NCBI RefSeq assembly: GCF_014649395.1
Contig: NZ_BMSY01000009.1
Span: forward strand, 62,001-126,000
Reading direction: 5' to 3'
DNA length: 64,000 nucleotides
DNA from: Streptomyces aureoverticillatus
GTDB taxonomy: Bacteria; Actinomycetota; Actinomycetes; Streptomycetales; Streptomycetaceae
Shown: in pieces, positions 31,778-39,989 of the stretch
Layout of the letters: each line of letters starts with the position of its first letter
Numbering within the stretch: position 1 is the stretch's first letter
Translations under genes and position numbers: made by a program
Notes under the pieces: generated by a model
Database searches by the model: none
Seen by the model: the letters and a program-made list of their open reading frames with translations, nothing else
Told to the model about the DNA's origin: nothing

Positions 31778-32820
31778 AACTTTCCGCGCCACACCAGACC
31801 CGCGAAGAACGGGGCACCGACGAGAGCGACCACGACACCCGCGTCCAACTCGCCCGGCCGCACCACCAGGCGCCCCACGATGTCGCAGACCAGCAGGACG
31901 ACGGCGCCGAGCAGACCCGCGTACGGCACCAGCCAGCGGTAGTCCGGCCCGGTCAGATAGCGGGCCACGTGGGCCACCATGAGCCCGAGAAACGCGATCG
32001 GGCCGCACGCCGCCGTCGCCGCGCCCGCGAGCAGCGTGATGGCGGCGATGCCGATGGTCCGGGTCAGCGCGATGTTCACGCCGAGGCCCCGTGCCACGTC
32101 GTCGCCCAGGTTGAGCAGGTTGATGGCGGGCAGCGTGATCGCGGCCAGCACGAGTCCGGCCACGATGAACCCGGTCACCGGCCAGATGACGTCGAATCCG
32201 ACACCGGCCACGGAGCCCGCGTTCCAGAACCGCAGCGCGTTCAGCGACTCCTTGTCCGACAGCGCGACGGCCGTGGTCATCGCCGCGAGGAACACCGTGA
32301 TCCCCTGTCCGGCCAGGGCGAGTGTCAAGGGATTCCCGGCCCCCCGGCCGATGCTCGCGAGCCCGAACACGACGACGCCGGTGACGGCCGCCCCCGCGAA
32401 GCCGAACCACACGTACTGGAACGGGTTGGAGAACCCGAACACGGCGATCACCGACACCACGGCGAACGAGGCGCCGGCGTTCACGCCCAACAGGCCTGTG
32501 TCGGCGATGGGGTTGCGCGTGTATCCCTGGATCAGCGCGCCGCCGACCCCCAGGGCGACGCCCGCCACGATCGCGAGCACCGTCCGGGGCACCCGCACGG
32601 TCTGCACGATGAGCCGGATCTCGGTGAGCCGCTGATCGGAGTCCGGCGCCGAGAACAATCCGTGCCACACGTCGGCGGGGCTCAACGCCCGCGCGCCGAC
32701 GGCCAACGACACCACCGCCGCGATCACGAGGATCGCCACCAGCGTGCCCAAACCCGTCACCCGGCGCCGACGGGCCTCGACAACCCTGGGTGCGGGGCGC
32801 TCAACTGCAGTCGTGCCCAT
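31765..32820 (-). CDS. cchC: Ferric-siderophore ABC importer permease (FecCD family)
   Basis: This 351-residue permease carries the family signature VRVPRTVLAIVAGVALGVGGALIQGYTRNPIADTGLLGVNAGAS and the GGAATAACGPIAFLGL region, spread over roughly nine to ten transmembrane helices after a basic cytoplasmic N-terminus. It starts with ATG at 32820 and its stop overlaps the cchD start. An iron box at 32872-32890 lies 52 bp upstream, so cchC-cchD form the first transcription unit of the importer. Confidence 0.92.
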   Translation of the reverse strand: MGTTAVERPAPRVVEARRRRVTGLGTLVAILVIAAVVSLAVGARALSPADVWHGLFSAPDSDQRLTEIRLIVQTVRVPRTVLAIVAGVALGVGGALIQGYTRNPIADTGLLGVNAGASFAVVSVIAVFGFSNPFQYVWFGFAGAAVTGVVVFGLASIGRGAGNPLTLALAGQGITVFLAAMTTAVALSDKESLNALRFWNAGSVAGVGFDVIWPVTGFIVAGLVLAAITLPAINLLNLGDDVARGLGVNIALTRTIGIAAITLLAGAATAACGPIAFLGLMVAHVARYLTGPDYRWLVPYAGLLGAVVLLVCDIVGRLVVRPGELDAGVVVALVGAPFFAGLVWRGKFKSA

Positions 32821-32871
32821 GGCGAAGTACGTTATCCCTCTGATCGGTTACGCAACGGCGCACCCTGGAGT

Positions 32872-32890
32872 TTAGGTGAGCCTAAGTTAA
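32872..32890. promoter_or_regulatory. Iron box before cchC
   Basis: TTAGGTGAGCCTAAGTTAA matches the consensus at 15 of 19 positions, 52 bp upstream of the cchC start. Confidence 0.8.
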
Positions 32891-32970
32891 ACCTAGTGGC
32901 GTTTCGAAGAGCCAACCAGGCTCTCGAAGGCCGACGGACATCGGGGCATCGCAGACCCGCGTTTGAAAAC

Positions 32971-32989
32971 TAAGGTAAGCCTTGCTTTA
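32971..32989. promoter_or_regulatory. Iron box before formyltransferase 2
   Basis: TAAGGTAAGCCTTGCTTTA matches the consensus at 12 of 19 positions, 38 bp upstream of the formyltransferase ATG at 33027. It is a weaker match in the right place. Confidence 0.6.
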
Positions 32990-33026
32990 CTGACGCGGGT
33001 CAATCCCTGCCCTGAGGAGGAACCCC

Positions 33027-33974
33027 ATGCGGGTCGTCATGTTCGGCTATCAGACCTGGGGGCACCGCACGCTCCAGGCCCTTCTCGATTCCGAGCACGA
33101 CGTGGTGCTTGTCGTGACGCATCCCAAGAGCGAGCACGCCTACGAGAAGATCTGGAGCGACTCGGTCGCCGATCTCGCCGAGGACAACGGCATCCCCGTC
33201 CTCCTGCGCAACCGGCCCGACGACGACGAGCTGTTCGAGGCGCTCAAGAGCGCCGACCCGGACATCATCGTCGCCAACAACTGGCGGACCTGGATCCCGC
33301 CGCACCTGTTCAACCTGCCGCGCCACGGCACGCTGAACATCCACGACTCGCTGCTGCCGAAGTACGCCGGCTTCTCCCCGCTGATCTGGGCGCTGATCAA
33401 CGGCGAGCCCGAAGTGGGCGTCACCGCGCACATGATGAACGACGAGCTCGACGCGGGCGACATCGTGCGGCAGGAGGCGGTCCCGGTCGGGCCGAAGGAC
33501 ACCGCCACCGACCTCTTCCACAAGACCGTCGACCTCATCGCCCCGGTGACCATCGGCGCGCTCGACCTCATCGCCGCCGGGAAGAGCGAGTTCACCAAGC
33601 AGGACCGGTCCCAGGCGAGCTTCTTCCACAAGCGGTCCCTCGAGGACAGCCGCATCGACTGGAACTGGCCGGCGGAGGACCTCGAACGCCTGGTCCGCGC
33701 CCAGTCGGAGCCGTACCCGAGCGCGTACACCTTCCACAAGGGCAAGCGCCTGGAAATCCTGGCGGCGGTAGTATCCGAGGGCCGGTACGGCGGCACGCCC
33801 GGCCGCATCTTCTACCGCGAGGGCGAGGGCGTGGCGATCGTCGCCGGTGCCGACGCGCGCTCCGGCCGCAACCACGGTCTGGCCGTCACGCGCGTGCGGA
33901 CCGAAGACGGCCGTGAGTTGACCGCCGCGGAGTACTTCACCTCCATGGGCGGCTACCTGACCAGCCGCCCCTGA
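33027..33974 (+). CDS. cchA: Hydroxyornithine N5-formyltransferase, paralogue 2
   Basis: This 315-residue N10-formyltetrahydrofolate-dependent enzyme should formylate N5-hydroxyornithine. It has NIHDSLLPKYAGFSPLIWAL with the catalytic Asn and His, and DELDAGDI with the Asp. It is the same length as, and collinear with, the protein at 10035; differences cluster around residues 50-75 and 150-200. Because it is paired with the MbtH-like gene 26 bp downstream, I take this copy as the positional equivalent of cchA. The ATG follows GAGGAGG and lies behind an iron box. Confidence 0.92.
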   Translation: MRVVMFGYQTWGHRTLQALLDSEHDVVLVVTHPKSEHAYEKIWSDSVADLAEDNGIPVLLRNRPDDDELFEALKSADPDIIVANNWRTWIPPHLFNLPRHGTLNIHDSLLPKYAGFSPLIWALINGEPEVGVTAHMMNDELDAGDIVRQEAVPVGPKDTATDLFHKTVDLIAPVTIGALDLIAAGKSEFTKQDRSQASFFHKRSLEDSRIDWNWPAEDLERLVRAQSEPYPSAYTFHKGKRLEILAAVVSEGRYGGTPGRIFYREGEGVAIVAGADARSGRNHGLAVTRVRTEDGRELTAAEYFTSMGGYLTSRP

Positions 33975-34000
33975 CACTCAGCCCCGAGGAGCAACCTCAG

Positions 34001-34210
34001 ATGAGCAACCCGTTCGACGACGCCGAGGGCCGGTTCTCCGTGCTGGTCAACGACGAGGGCCAGCACAGCCTGTGGCCCGAATTCGCCGAGGTGCCGGGCG
34101 GCTGGCGCGTGGCCCACGGCCCCGCCGACCGCCAGTCCTGCCTGGACTACGTCGAGGCCAACTGGACCGACCTGCGGCCGAAGAGCCTCCAGGAGGCGGC
34201 CCGCGGCTGA
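34001..34210 (+). CDS. cchK: MbtH-like protein (NRPS adenylation partner)
   Basis: This 69-residue protein has the full MbtH signature: NPFDDAEG at the start, then NDEGQHSLWPEFAEVPGGW, and DYVEANWTDLRP near the end. MbtH-like proteins bind adenylation domains and are often needed for their folding and activity, here presumably those of CchH. It lies 26 bp downstream of cchA with its own GAGGAG ribosome site, so the two are co-transcribed. A strong terminator follows. Confidence 0.95.
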   Translation: MSNPFDDAEGRFSVLVNDEGQHSLWPEFAEVPGGWRVAHGPADRQSCLDYVEANWTDLRPKSLQEAARG

Positions 34211-34245
34211 CGCGCGGCGAGACCTGCCGCTGACGCGCGGCGAGA
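34206..34245. repeat. 17-bp direct repeat at the cchK stop
   Basis: GCTGACGCGCGGCGAGA occurs at 34206-34222, where it contains the cchK TGA stop, and again at 34229-34245. This looks like a short duplication; no function is assigned. Confidence 0.7.
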
Positions 34246-34275
34246 GCCGAGGCGCAGCCGCGAACGCGCACACGA

Positions 34276-34316
34276 GAAGGGGCCGGGCCGCGAACGATCT
34301 CGCGGCCCGGCCCTTC
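34276..34316. terminator. Strong terminator ending the siderophore cluster
   Basis: GAAGGGGCCGGGCCGCGA (34276-34293) pairs with TCGCGGCCCGGCCCTTC (34300-34316) with a single bulged G and a 6-base loop. It lies between converging cchK and the YidB-like gene. Confidence 0.92.
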
Positions 34317-34328
34317 GTTCCGCCCGGG

Positions 34329-34640
34329 TCAGGAGGGCAGTTCGCCGTTCGGGCTCATCGTGTCCACGGTGACCGGCAGTACCGCGGCGACCTTCTGCGC
34401 GACCTCGTCCGCGCTCACGCCGGTGACGAGGGCTATCCGCTCGATGCTCCCGCCGAGGGCCTTGGTGAGCTCGTCGGCGGTGAGGGGAAGGTTCTCGCCC
34501 GTGCTCACCCAGGAGTCGAGCTTGTCGCCGAGGCCGGCCTGACGCAACTCCTCGATGGCGGCGCCGATCTGACTCCCGTCGTACAGGGCGGCGATGAGGG
34601 TGTGCTCAAGGGGGGAAGCCGGCGCTTCGAAGGCAGCCAT
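34329..34640 (-). CDS. YidB-like small protein (DUF937 type)
   Basis: This 103-residue protein, starting MAAFEAPASPLEHTLIAALYDG, resembles the helical YidB/DUF937 family: ELRQAGLGDKLDSWVSTGENLPLTADEL is the recognisable Gly-rich turn region, and VTGVSADEVAQKVAAVLP closes it. Its function is unknown. The ATG at 34640 follows GGAGAAAG; a GTG at 34685 is possible but lacks a ribosome site. It converges with the siderophore cluster terminator and has no iron box. Confidence 0.7.
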   Translation of the reverse strand: MAAFEAPASPLEHTLIAALYDGSQIGAAIEELRQAGLGDKLDSWVSTGENLPLTADELTKALGGSIERIALVTGVSADEVAQKVAAVLPVTVDTMSPNGELPS

Positions 34641-34935
34641 TCTTTCTCCAATGCGTAACAAGGTGGATCTGTGGTCACGGGACACGACGGCCGCTCGTCA
34701 CCGGGTTTCGCCAGCGCCTTGCCTGCCACTGGGTCTCACCAGGGCCTTTTCTGCCGCCGATGTGTCCTTGCCGGACGAGACGCGAGGCCGACGCCAACGG
34801 TTGCCCCGGACATGCGGAACGGTGTGAACAAGCCACGTCCCGGGGCGATTTCATCCGCCTGACACCGCCGTCCCGCCACGCCGGGACGACCACCCGGTGA
34901 AGCCTTGGTGGCGGGCACGCCCCCCATTGCGGCCT
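34641..34935. other. Intergenic stretch without a recognisable gene
   Basis: About 295 bp lie between the YidB-like gene and the end of the double-HTH gene. Short open frames exist on both strands, but none has a convincing start, ribosome site or recognisable product. I see no strong hairpin. Confidence 0.5.
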
Positions 34936-35565
34936 TCAGCGATCCGCCCCGGGCCCCGCCGGCTCGAACGGCCCGTCGTCCACCCGCACCAGCCGGTACC
35001 CCCGCCCGGCCCGCGGACCCCCGCGCCGCTCCTCCCGCCTGGCCCGCGCCCTGGCCCGGCGCGCGGCCGCGAGGAGGGCCGCGACCTCCGGGCTCTGCCT
35101 GCGCAGCCGCAGGAAGGACCGCTCGGACCAGCCGCCGAGGGCCGCCGCCGTCGGCTGCGGGACGCCACCCCGCACGGCCCGCAGGACGACCCGCAGCCCG
35201 GCCGCGCCCGGCCCCGTGGGCGCCGCCACCAGGCGGGCCCGTTCCCCCTCACGCGCGGCCATGTGCGTCGCGGCGGCCATGGCCGCCGCGAACGTGGGCT
35301 CCCGCGCCTGCCAGTTGAGCAGGAGCCGCTCCGAGATGCCCGCCGCGGCCGCGCAGCCGGCCGGGCCAAGCCCGAGGGCGGCCGCGCGCACCGCCTCGGC
35401 CCTGCGGACCGCGTTCTCCTCGCGCAGCGAGGGGCGCTCGCCCAGGGCGTGAAGTAAGGAGCGATCGACGTCTTCTTGCGCGTCGAGGCCCGCGACCACA
35501 CCATCGGCCCAGGCCTCAAGGCGGTTGACCACAGCCGCCCGCCGCTCCACCCGTTCCTCGTCCAC
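34936..35565 (-). CDS. Uncharacterised protein with two HTH-like segments, behind an iron box
   Basis: I do not recognise this 209-residue protein by name. It is Ala/Arg-rich and has two helix-turn-helix-like segments of similar design: LGLGPAGCAAAAGISERLLLNW near residue 55 and GGVPQPTAAALGGWSERSFLRL near 125, each followed by a basic Ala-rich helix. The C-terminal 60 residues are strongly basic. That suggests DNA binding. The GTG at 35565 follows GGTGGTGGG; a TTG at 35568 is possible. An iron box ends 21 bp upstream, so it is probably expressed on iron starvation together with the neighbouring siderophore genes. Confidence 0.65.
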   Translation of the reverse strand: MDEERVERRAAVVNRLEAWADGVVAGLDAQEDVDRSLLHALGERPSLREENAVRRAEAVRAAALGLGPAGCAAAAGISERLLLNWQAREPTFAAAMAAATHMAAREGERARLVAAPTGPGAAGLRVVLRAVRGGVPQPTAAALGGWSERSFLRLRRQSPEVAALLAAARRARARARREERRGGPRAGRGYRLVRVDDGPFEPAGPGADR

Positions 35566-35585
35566 CAACCCACCACCATCAGAAC

Positions 35586-35604
35586 TTAGGGTAGCCTCAC
35601 CTAA
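35586..35604. promoter_or_regulatory. Iron box between the double-HTH and amidohydrolase genes
   Basis: TTAGGGTAGCCTCACCTAA matches the consensus at 16 of 19 positions. It is 21 bp from the HTH-gene GTG and 79 bp from the divergent amidohydrolase GTG, so it could control one or both. Confidence 0.8.
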
Positions 35605-35682
35605 CAATAGAACAATAGCTCGTGTCGACCTCGTGTCGACGAGGACCGGCCTCGACACCCGCTTCCCCGGAGGGATCTGTTC

Positions 35683-37266
35683 GTGCTCTGCGCCAGGATC
35701 ACCAACGCCCATGTCGTCACGATGGACCCGGACCACCCCACCGCCCGTGAAATCGGCATCTGGCGAGGCCGGATCGTGGGGCTCGACGCCGACGTGGCGG
35801 GGCTCCCGGCCCGACAGGTTCTCGACCTCGACGGCGCGACCGTGCTGCCCGGCTTCATCGACAGCCATGTGCACATGGTCTGGGCGGGCCTGAAGGCGCA
35901 GGCGCCGAGCGTCGCGCCCAGCAGACGCGCTGACGACGTCCTCAAGGTGGTGGCCGACGCCGTCGCCGCCCGGCCCCGGGGCGACTGGGTCACCCTGGCC
36001 GGCTACGACCAGCGCGAGCTGGACCGGCCGCTGACCGCCAAGGAGCTGGACGCGGCGAGCGACGGCCGCAAGGTGTTCCTGGGGCACATCTCGGGCCACG
36101 CCTGCCTGGTGAACACGGCCGTCCTGGATCTGCTGCCGCCGCGCATCGCCGGCTCGGACGGCTTCCTCGCCGAGGAGGACATGGGCGCGGTCCTCCGGCT
36201 CCGGCCGCCGCACTCGATCGGCGAACTCGCCGGCGCCATCGAGCACTCGGCGCGCGTCTGCCGCTCCGAGGGCGTGACGGCCGTCGCGGAGGCGGGCGTG
36301 GGCAGCGAACTGTTCGCCCACAGCCCCATCGAGGCCGCCGCCTACCAACGCGCCCACGAGTCGGGAAGGCTGCCCGTCCGCGTCCAGCTCATGGTGGCCG
36401 CGGACGCGCTGCGCGCGGTCGAGGCGGCGCGCGAGGACACCACGACGCGCGCCTTCGGGCTCGGCCTGCGCACGGGTTTCGGTGACGGGCGGCTCTCGCT
36501 CGGGGCCCTGAAGGTGTTCACCGACGGCGGCATGATGGCGCGCACGGCGGCGCTCACCGACCCGTACGTGGGCAGCGACTCCCACGGCCGGCTCCAGATG
36601 GCCGCGGACCTGCTCGAGGACACCATCGTGGCGGGCCACCGCGCGGGCTGGCAGCTCGCCGTGCACGCCATCGGCGACCGCGCGGTCGATGTCGCCCTGG
36701 ACGGGATCGAGGCGGCCCAGCGCGCCCTGCCCCGCCCGGAGGCCCGGCACCGTGTGGAGCACGCCGGTCTGGTGCGCCCGGACCAGCTCCGCCGGTTCGC
36801 CCGGCTCGGCGTCACGGCCGTCGTCCAGCCGAGCTTCCTGCGGTACTTCGGCGACGACTACGCCGCGATCATGGGGGCGGAGCGGGCGCCGTGGCTGTAC
36901 CGGGGCCGCGGCTTCCTCGACCACGGGGTGCGTCTGGTGGGCAGTTCGGACCGGCCCGTGGCGGACGGGGCGCCGCTGCGGGCGATCCAGTTCATGGTCG
37001 AGCGGGCCTCCGCGTCGGGCGCGGTCATCGGCCCGGAGGAGCGCATCGACGTGGACGCGGCGTTGCGGGCGTACACCACCGACGCGGCGTACGCCTGTCA
37101 CTGGGAGGACAGCGCGGGCAGCGTCACACCTGGCAAGCGCGCCGATCTCGTCGTCCTCGGCGACGACCCGAGGCGGGTGGATCCCGCACGGATCGGGGAC
37201 ATCGAGGTGGTCCGCACCTTCGTCGAGGGCGAGGCGGGCGACGCCACCGACGCGGCCGCCTCCTGA
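35683..37266 (+). CDS. Amidohydrolase family 3 (YtcJ-like) metal-dependent hydrolase
   Basis: This 527-residue protein belongs to the amidohydrolase superfamily. The first metal motif is DSHVHMVW near residue 61. Further ligands appear in HAIGDRAVD, HRVEHAG and the final Asp motif GSSDRPVADGAPL. The C-terminal PGKRADLVVLGDDP closes the small beta domain. No signal peptide is present. Substrates of this subfamily are rarely known. GTG at 35683 follows GGAGGG. It is divergent from the iron-box-controlled HTH gene, so an indirect link to iron is possible. Confidence 0.85.
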   Translation: MLCARITNAHVVTMDPDHPTAREIGIWRGRIVGLDADVAGLPARQVLDLDGATVLPGFIDSHVHMVWAGLKAQAPSVAPSRRADDVLKVVADAVAARPRGDWVTLAGYDQRELDRPLTAKELDAASDGRKVFLGHISGHACLVNTAVLDLLPPRIAGSDGFLAEEDMGAVLRLRPPHSIGELAGAIEHSARVCRSEGVTAVAEAGVGSELFAHSPIEAAAYQRAHESGRLPVRVQLMVAADALRAVEAAREDTTTRAFGLGLRTGFGDGRLSLGALKVFTDGGMMARTAALTDPYVGSDSHGRLQMAADLLEDTIVAGHRAGWQLAVHAIGDRAVDVALDGIEAAQRALPRPEARHRVEHAGLVRPDQLRRFARLGVTAVVQPSFLRYFGDDYAAIMGAERAPWLYRGRGFLDHGVRLVGSSDRPVADGAPLRAIQFMVERASASGAVIGPEERIDVDAALRAYTTDAAYACHWEDSAGSVTPGKRADLVVLGDDPRRVDPARIGDIEVVRTFVEGEAGDATDAAAS

Positions 37267-37274
37267 CGCGCGTC

Positions 37275-37312
37275 GGGCCCCGGTCCCCCGTCGTGCGGGA
37301 GGGCCGGGGCCC
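37275..37312. terminator. Terminator after the amidohydrolase gene
   Basis: GGGCCCCGG (37275-37283) pairs with CCGGGGCCC (37304-37312), with further pairing inside (CCCCCG with CGGGAGG). It begins 9 bp after the stop. Confidence 0.75.
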
Positions 37313-37382
37313 GGTCGCGGAGCGTGGGCGTGACGCGCCCGCGTACGCGCTGTGCGCGGGCGAACCGTCGGCTCCGTGCGCG

Positions 37383-37628
37383 CTACGTCAGGTCGAACTG
37401 CCCTTCCCGGGCCCCGTGCACGAACGCGCCCCACTCGGCGGGCGTGAAGATCAGGGAGGGGCTCTCCGGCCGGCCGCCGTTGCGCATCGCGATGAAGCCT
37501 TCGACGAAGGCGATCTCCACGTCTCCGCGACCGTCGCTGCTCGACCGCCATTCGGCGGTGCTGAGGTCGAGGTCCGGCTTGTCCCAACCCGCGAGCGGAT
37601 GCTGCTGGGTGATGGTGCTCTCGGCCAC
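37383..37628 (-). CDS. DUF397 domain protein
   Basis: This 81-residue protein has the DUF397 pattern: DLSTAEWRSSSDG, then VEIAFVEGFIAMRNG, then SLIFTPAEWGAFVHGAREGQF. These small Streptomyces proteins usually follow a Scr1-type HTH regulator and modulate it. Here no such regulator adjoins it, so it is an orphan copy. The GTG at 37628 follows GGAGGAG. Confidence 0.88.
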   Translation of the reverse strand: MAESTITQQHPLAGWDKPDLDLSTAEWRSSSDGRGDVEIAFVEGFIAMRNGGRPESPSLIFTPAEWGAFVHGAREGQFDLT

Positions 37629-37734
37629 GTCCGTGCTCCTCCCGATGCGTCGTCCGTCGCCAGCCTAGCTTTCACCTCCGGCGCAGCACAGGCCGCGGCG
37701 GCAGGACGGATTCCTGTGCGAGCCGGGGCCGGGG

Positions 37735-38922
37735 TCACGTGGTGGGCGGTTCCGCGCCGACCAGCCACATGGAGAAGAACTGCGAGCCGCCGCCGTAGGC
37801 GTGCCCGAGTGCCCTGCGCGCACCGGCCACTTGGTGCTCACCGGCCTGCCCCCGCACCTGGAGCGCGGCCTCGGCGAAGCGGATCATTCCGGAGGCGCCG
37901 ATGGGATTGGCCGACAGGACGCCGCCCGACATGTTCACCGGAAGGTCACCGTCCAGTTCCGTCACGCCGGACTCGGTGAGCTTCCAGCCCTCGCCCTCCG
38001 CGGCGAAGCCCAGGTTCTCCAGCCACATCGGCTCGTACCAGGAGAACGGCACGTACATCTCGACGGCGTCGATCTCCCGGCGCGGGTCCGCGATGCCGGC
38101 CTGCCGGTAGACGTCGGCCGCGCAGTCCTTCCCGGCCTGCGGCGACACGAAGTCCTTGCCCGCGAACATGGTGGGCTCGGTGCGCATCGCGCCGCCGTGC
38201 ATCCAGGCGGGCGGCCGGGGCGCGCGGGCGGCGCCGGCCCGGTCGGTGAGGATCATCGCGCAGGCCCCGTCGGAGGACGGGCAGGTCTCGGAGTAGCGGA
38301 CGGGGTCCCACAGCATGGGCGCCGCCTGCACCTTCTCCAGCGTGATGTCGTGCTCGTGGAGGTGCGCGAAGGGGTTCTTCAGCGCGTTGCGGCGGTCTTT
38401 GTACGCGACCAGCGAGCCGACGGTGTCGGGGGCGCCGGTGCGCCGCATGTACGCCCGCACGTGCGGCGCGAAGAAGCCGCCCGCGCCGGCGAGCAGCGGC
38501 TGCTGGAACGGGACGGGCAGCGAAAGCCCCCACATCGCGTTGGACTCGGACTGCTTTTCGAAGGCCAGGGTGAGGACCGTGCCGTGGACGCGGCCCGCGA
38601 CGAGGTTCGCGGCGACGAGCGCGGTGGAGCCGCCGACCGAGCCCGCGGTGTGCACGCGCAGCATGGGCTTGCCGACGGCACCGAGTGCGTCGGCGAGGTA
38701 CAGCTCGGGCATCATCACGCCCTCGAAGAAGTCGGGCGCCTTGCCGATGACCACGGCGTCGATGTCCGACCAGGTCAACTCCGCGTCCAGCAGGGCCCGT
38801 TGGGCCGCCTCGCGGACCAGTCCGGCGATCGACACATCGCGCCGGGCGGCGACGTGCTTGGTCTGGCCGATCCCGACGACTGCGACGGGTTCCTTGCCGG
38901 ACAGCCGTGGCGCGTTGCTCAT
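37735..38922 (-). CDS. Thiolase-fold lipid-transfer-type protein lacking the nucleophilic Cys
   Basis: This 395-residue protein opens with PVAVVGIGQTKHVAARRD, like SCP2/Ltp-type thiolases. The N-terminal nucleophile loop reads LRVHTAGSVGGSTALVA, with no Cys where degradative thiolases have it. The C-terminal loop reads HAYGGGSQFF. This resembles the steroid-pathway Ltp proteins, some of which act as aldolases with a DUF35 partner rather than as thiolases. Its ATG overlaps the stop of the upstream thiolase-like gene by 4 bp (ATGA), so it is the last gene of a tightly coupled operon. Confidence 0.83.
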   Translation of the reverse strand: MSNAPRLSGKEPVAVVGIGQTKHVAARRDVSIAGLVREAAQRALLDAELTWSDIDAVVIGKAPDFFEGVMMPELYLADALGAVGKPMLRVHTAGSVGGSTALVAANLVAGRVHGTVLTLAFEKQSESNAMWGLSLPVPFQQPLLAGAGGFFAPHVRAYMRRTGAPDTVGSLVAYKDRRNALKNPFAHLHEHDITLEKVQAAPMLWDPVRYSETCPSSDGACAMILTDRAGAARAPRPPAWMHGGAMRTEPTMFAGKDFVSPQAGKDCAADVYRQAGIADPRREIDAVEMYVPFSWYEPMWLENLGFAAEGEGWKLTESGVTELDGDLPVNMSGGVLSANPIGASGMIRFAEAALQVRGQAGEHQVAGARRALGHAYGGGSQFFSMWLVGAEPPTT

Positions 38923-39989
38923 CGCGGGTCCCCTTCCAGGACGGCGACCAGGTTCTGCTGCAGGCAGGGGCCGGAGGTGGCGTGGGCGAGGGCGCGGTCG
39001 GACGCGCCCCGGTGGACGCGGGCCGCGGCCTCGCCGAGCCGGATCAGGCCGGCCGCCATGACCGGGTTGGCGGCGAGCGCGCCGCCCGAGGGGTTGACGG
39101 TCACGTCGTCGCCGAGCCGCAGCGCCTTGCGCAGCACGACCTCCTGCGAGGTGAACGGCGCGTGCAGCTCGGCGGTGTCGACGGGCCCCGCGAAGGCCCC
39201 GGCCCGTTCGGCCGCGAGCCGCGTCGACGGCGAGTCGGTGAGGTCGCGCACGCCCAGGCCGTGCGGCTCGATGCGGTGGTCGATGCCGCGGATCCACGCG
39301 GGGCGTTCGCACAGTTCCCGGGCCCGCTCCCCCGCCGCGAGCACCACGGCGGCGGCCCCGTCACCGATCGGCGGACAGTCCCCGGTGCGCAGGGGACGTA
39401 CGACGTAGTCACCCTGCGGCACCGAACCGCCCAGCTGCGCATGGGAGTTGCCGCGCGCGGCATTCCGGCTGCGGGCCGCGATCCCGGCCAGGGCGGGCTC
39501 GTCCGTGTCGCCCGCGTCGATGAGCGCCTGCGCCTGGAGTGCGGCGAGCGCGACGGAGTCCGGCCACAGCGGCGCCACGTAGTACGGGTCGAGCTGGCGG
39601 GTCAGGACGTCGCGCACGGAACCGGGCGACGACTTGCCGTAGGAGTAGACGAGCGCCGTGTCGGCCTCGCCGGTCTGGAGCTTCACCCAGGCCTCGTACA
39701 GCGCCCAGGCGCCGTCCATCTCCACGTGCGACTCCGAGATCGGCGGCCAGGCGCCGACGCCGTCGAGGGCCATCGTGAAGGAGAAGGCGCGGCCGGCGAG
39801 GTAGTCCGAGGAGCCGGAGCAGGTGAAGCCGATGTCGCTGGTCTTCAGCCCGGTGGCGGCGAGGACCTCATGCAGGACGGGCATGAGCATCTCGACCTCG
39901 GAGAACTCGTCGCTGGTGCGCCGGTGGTCGGTCTGCCCGAAGGCGACGATCGCGACGTCCCGCGTTCCGGGCCCGGCGTACTCGGCCAT
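38919..39989 (-). CDS. Second thiolase-fold protein (lipid-transfer type)
   Basis: This 356-residue thiolase-like protein has TRDVAIVAFGQTDHRR at its start and GGALAANPVMAAGLIRLGEAA at the C-terminal domain. The usual nucleophile position falls in SHVEMDGAWALYEAW and has no Cys. Its ATG is immediately adjacent to the stop of the DUF35 gene and its stop overlaps the next thiolase start, so the three are translationally linked. A heteromeric complex of two thiolase-fold subunits with the DUF35 protein is the likely arrangement. Confidence 0.83.
   Translation of the reverse strand: MAEYAGPGTRDVAIVAFGQTDHRRTSDEFSEVEMLMPVLHEVLAATGLKTSDIGFTCSGSSDYLAGRAFSFTMALDGVGAWPPISESHVEMDGAWALYEAWVKLQTGEADTALVYSYGKSSPGSVRDVLTRQLDPYYVAPLWPDSVALAALQAQALIDAGDTDEPALAGIAARSRNAARGNSHAQLGGSVPQGDYVVRPLRTGDCPPIGDGAAAVVLAAGERARELCERPAWIRGIDHRIEPHGLGVRDLTDSPSTRLAAERAGAFAGPVDTAELHAPFTSQEVVLRKALRLGDDVTVNPSGGALAANPVMAAGLIRLGEAAARVHRGASDRALAHATSGPCLQQNLVAVLEGDPR

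Noticed and set aside
35566..37587. The 5' part of an 883-codon minus-strand frame opposite the amidohydrolase
   Set aside because: Only its last 209 codons look like a protein with its own start and iron box. The upstream part is antisense to the amidohydrolase gene and has no domain content.
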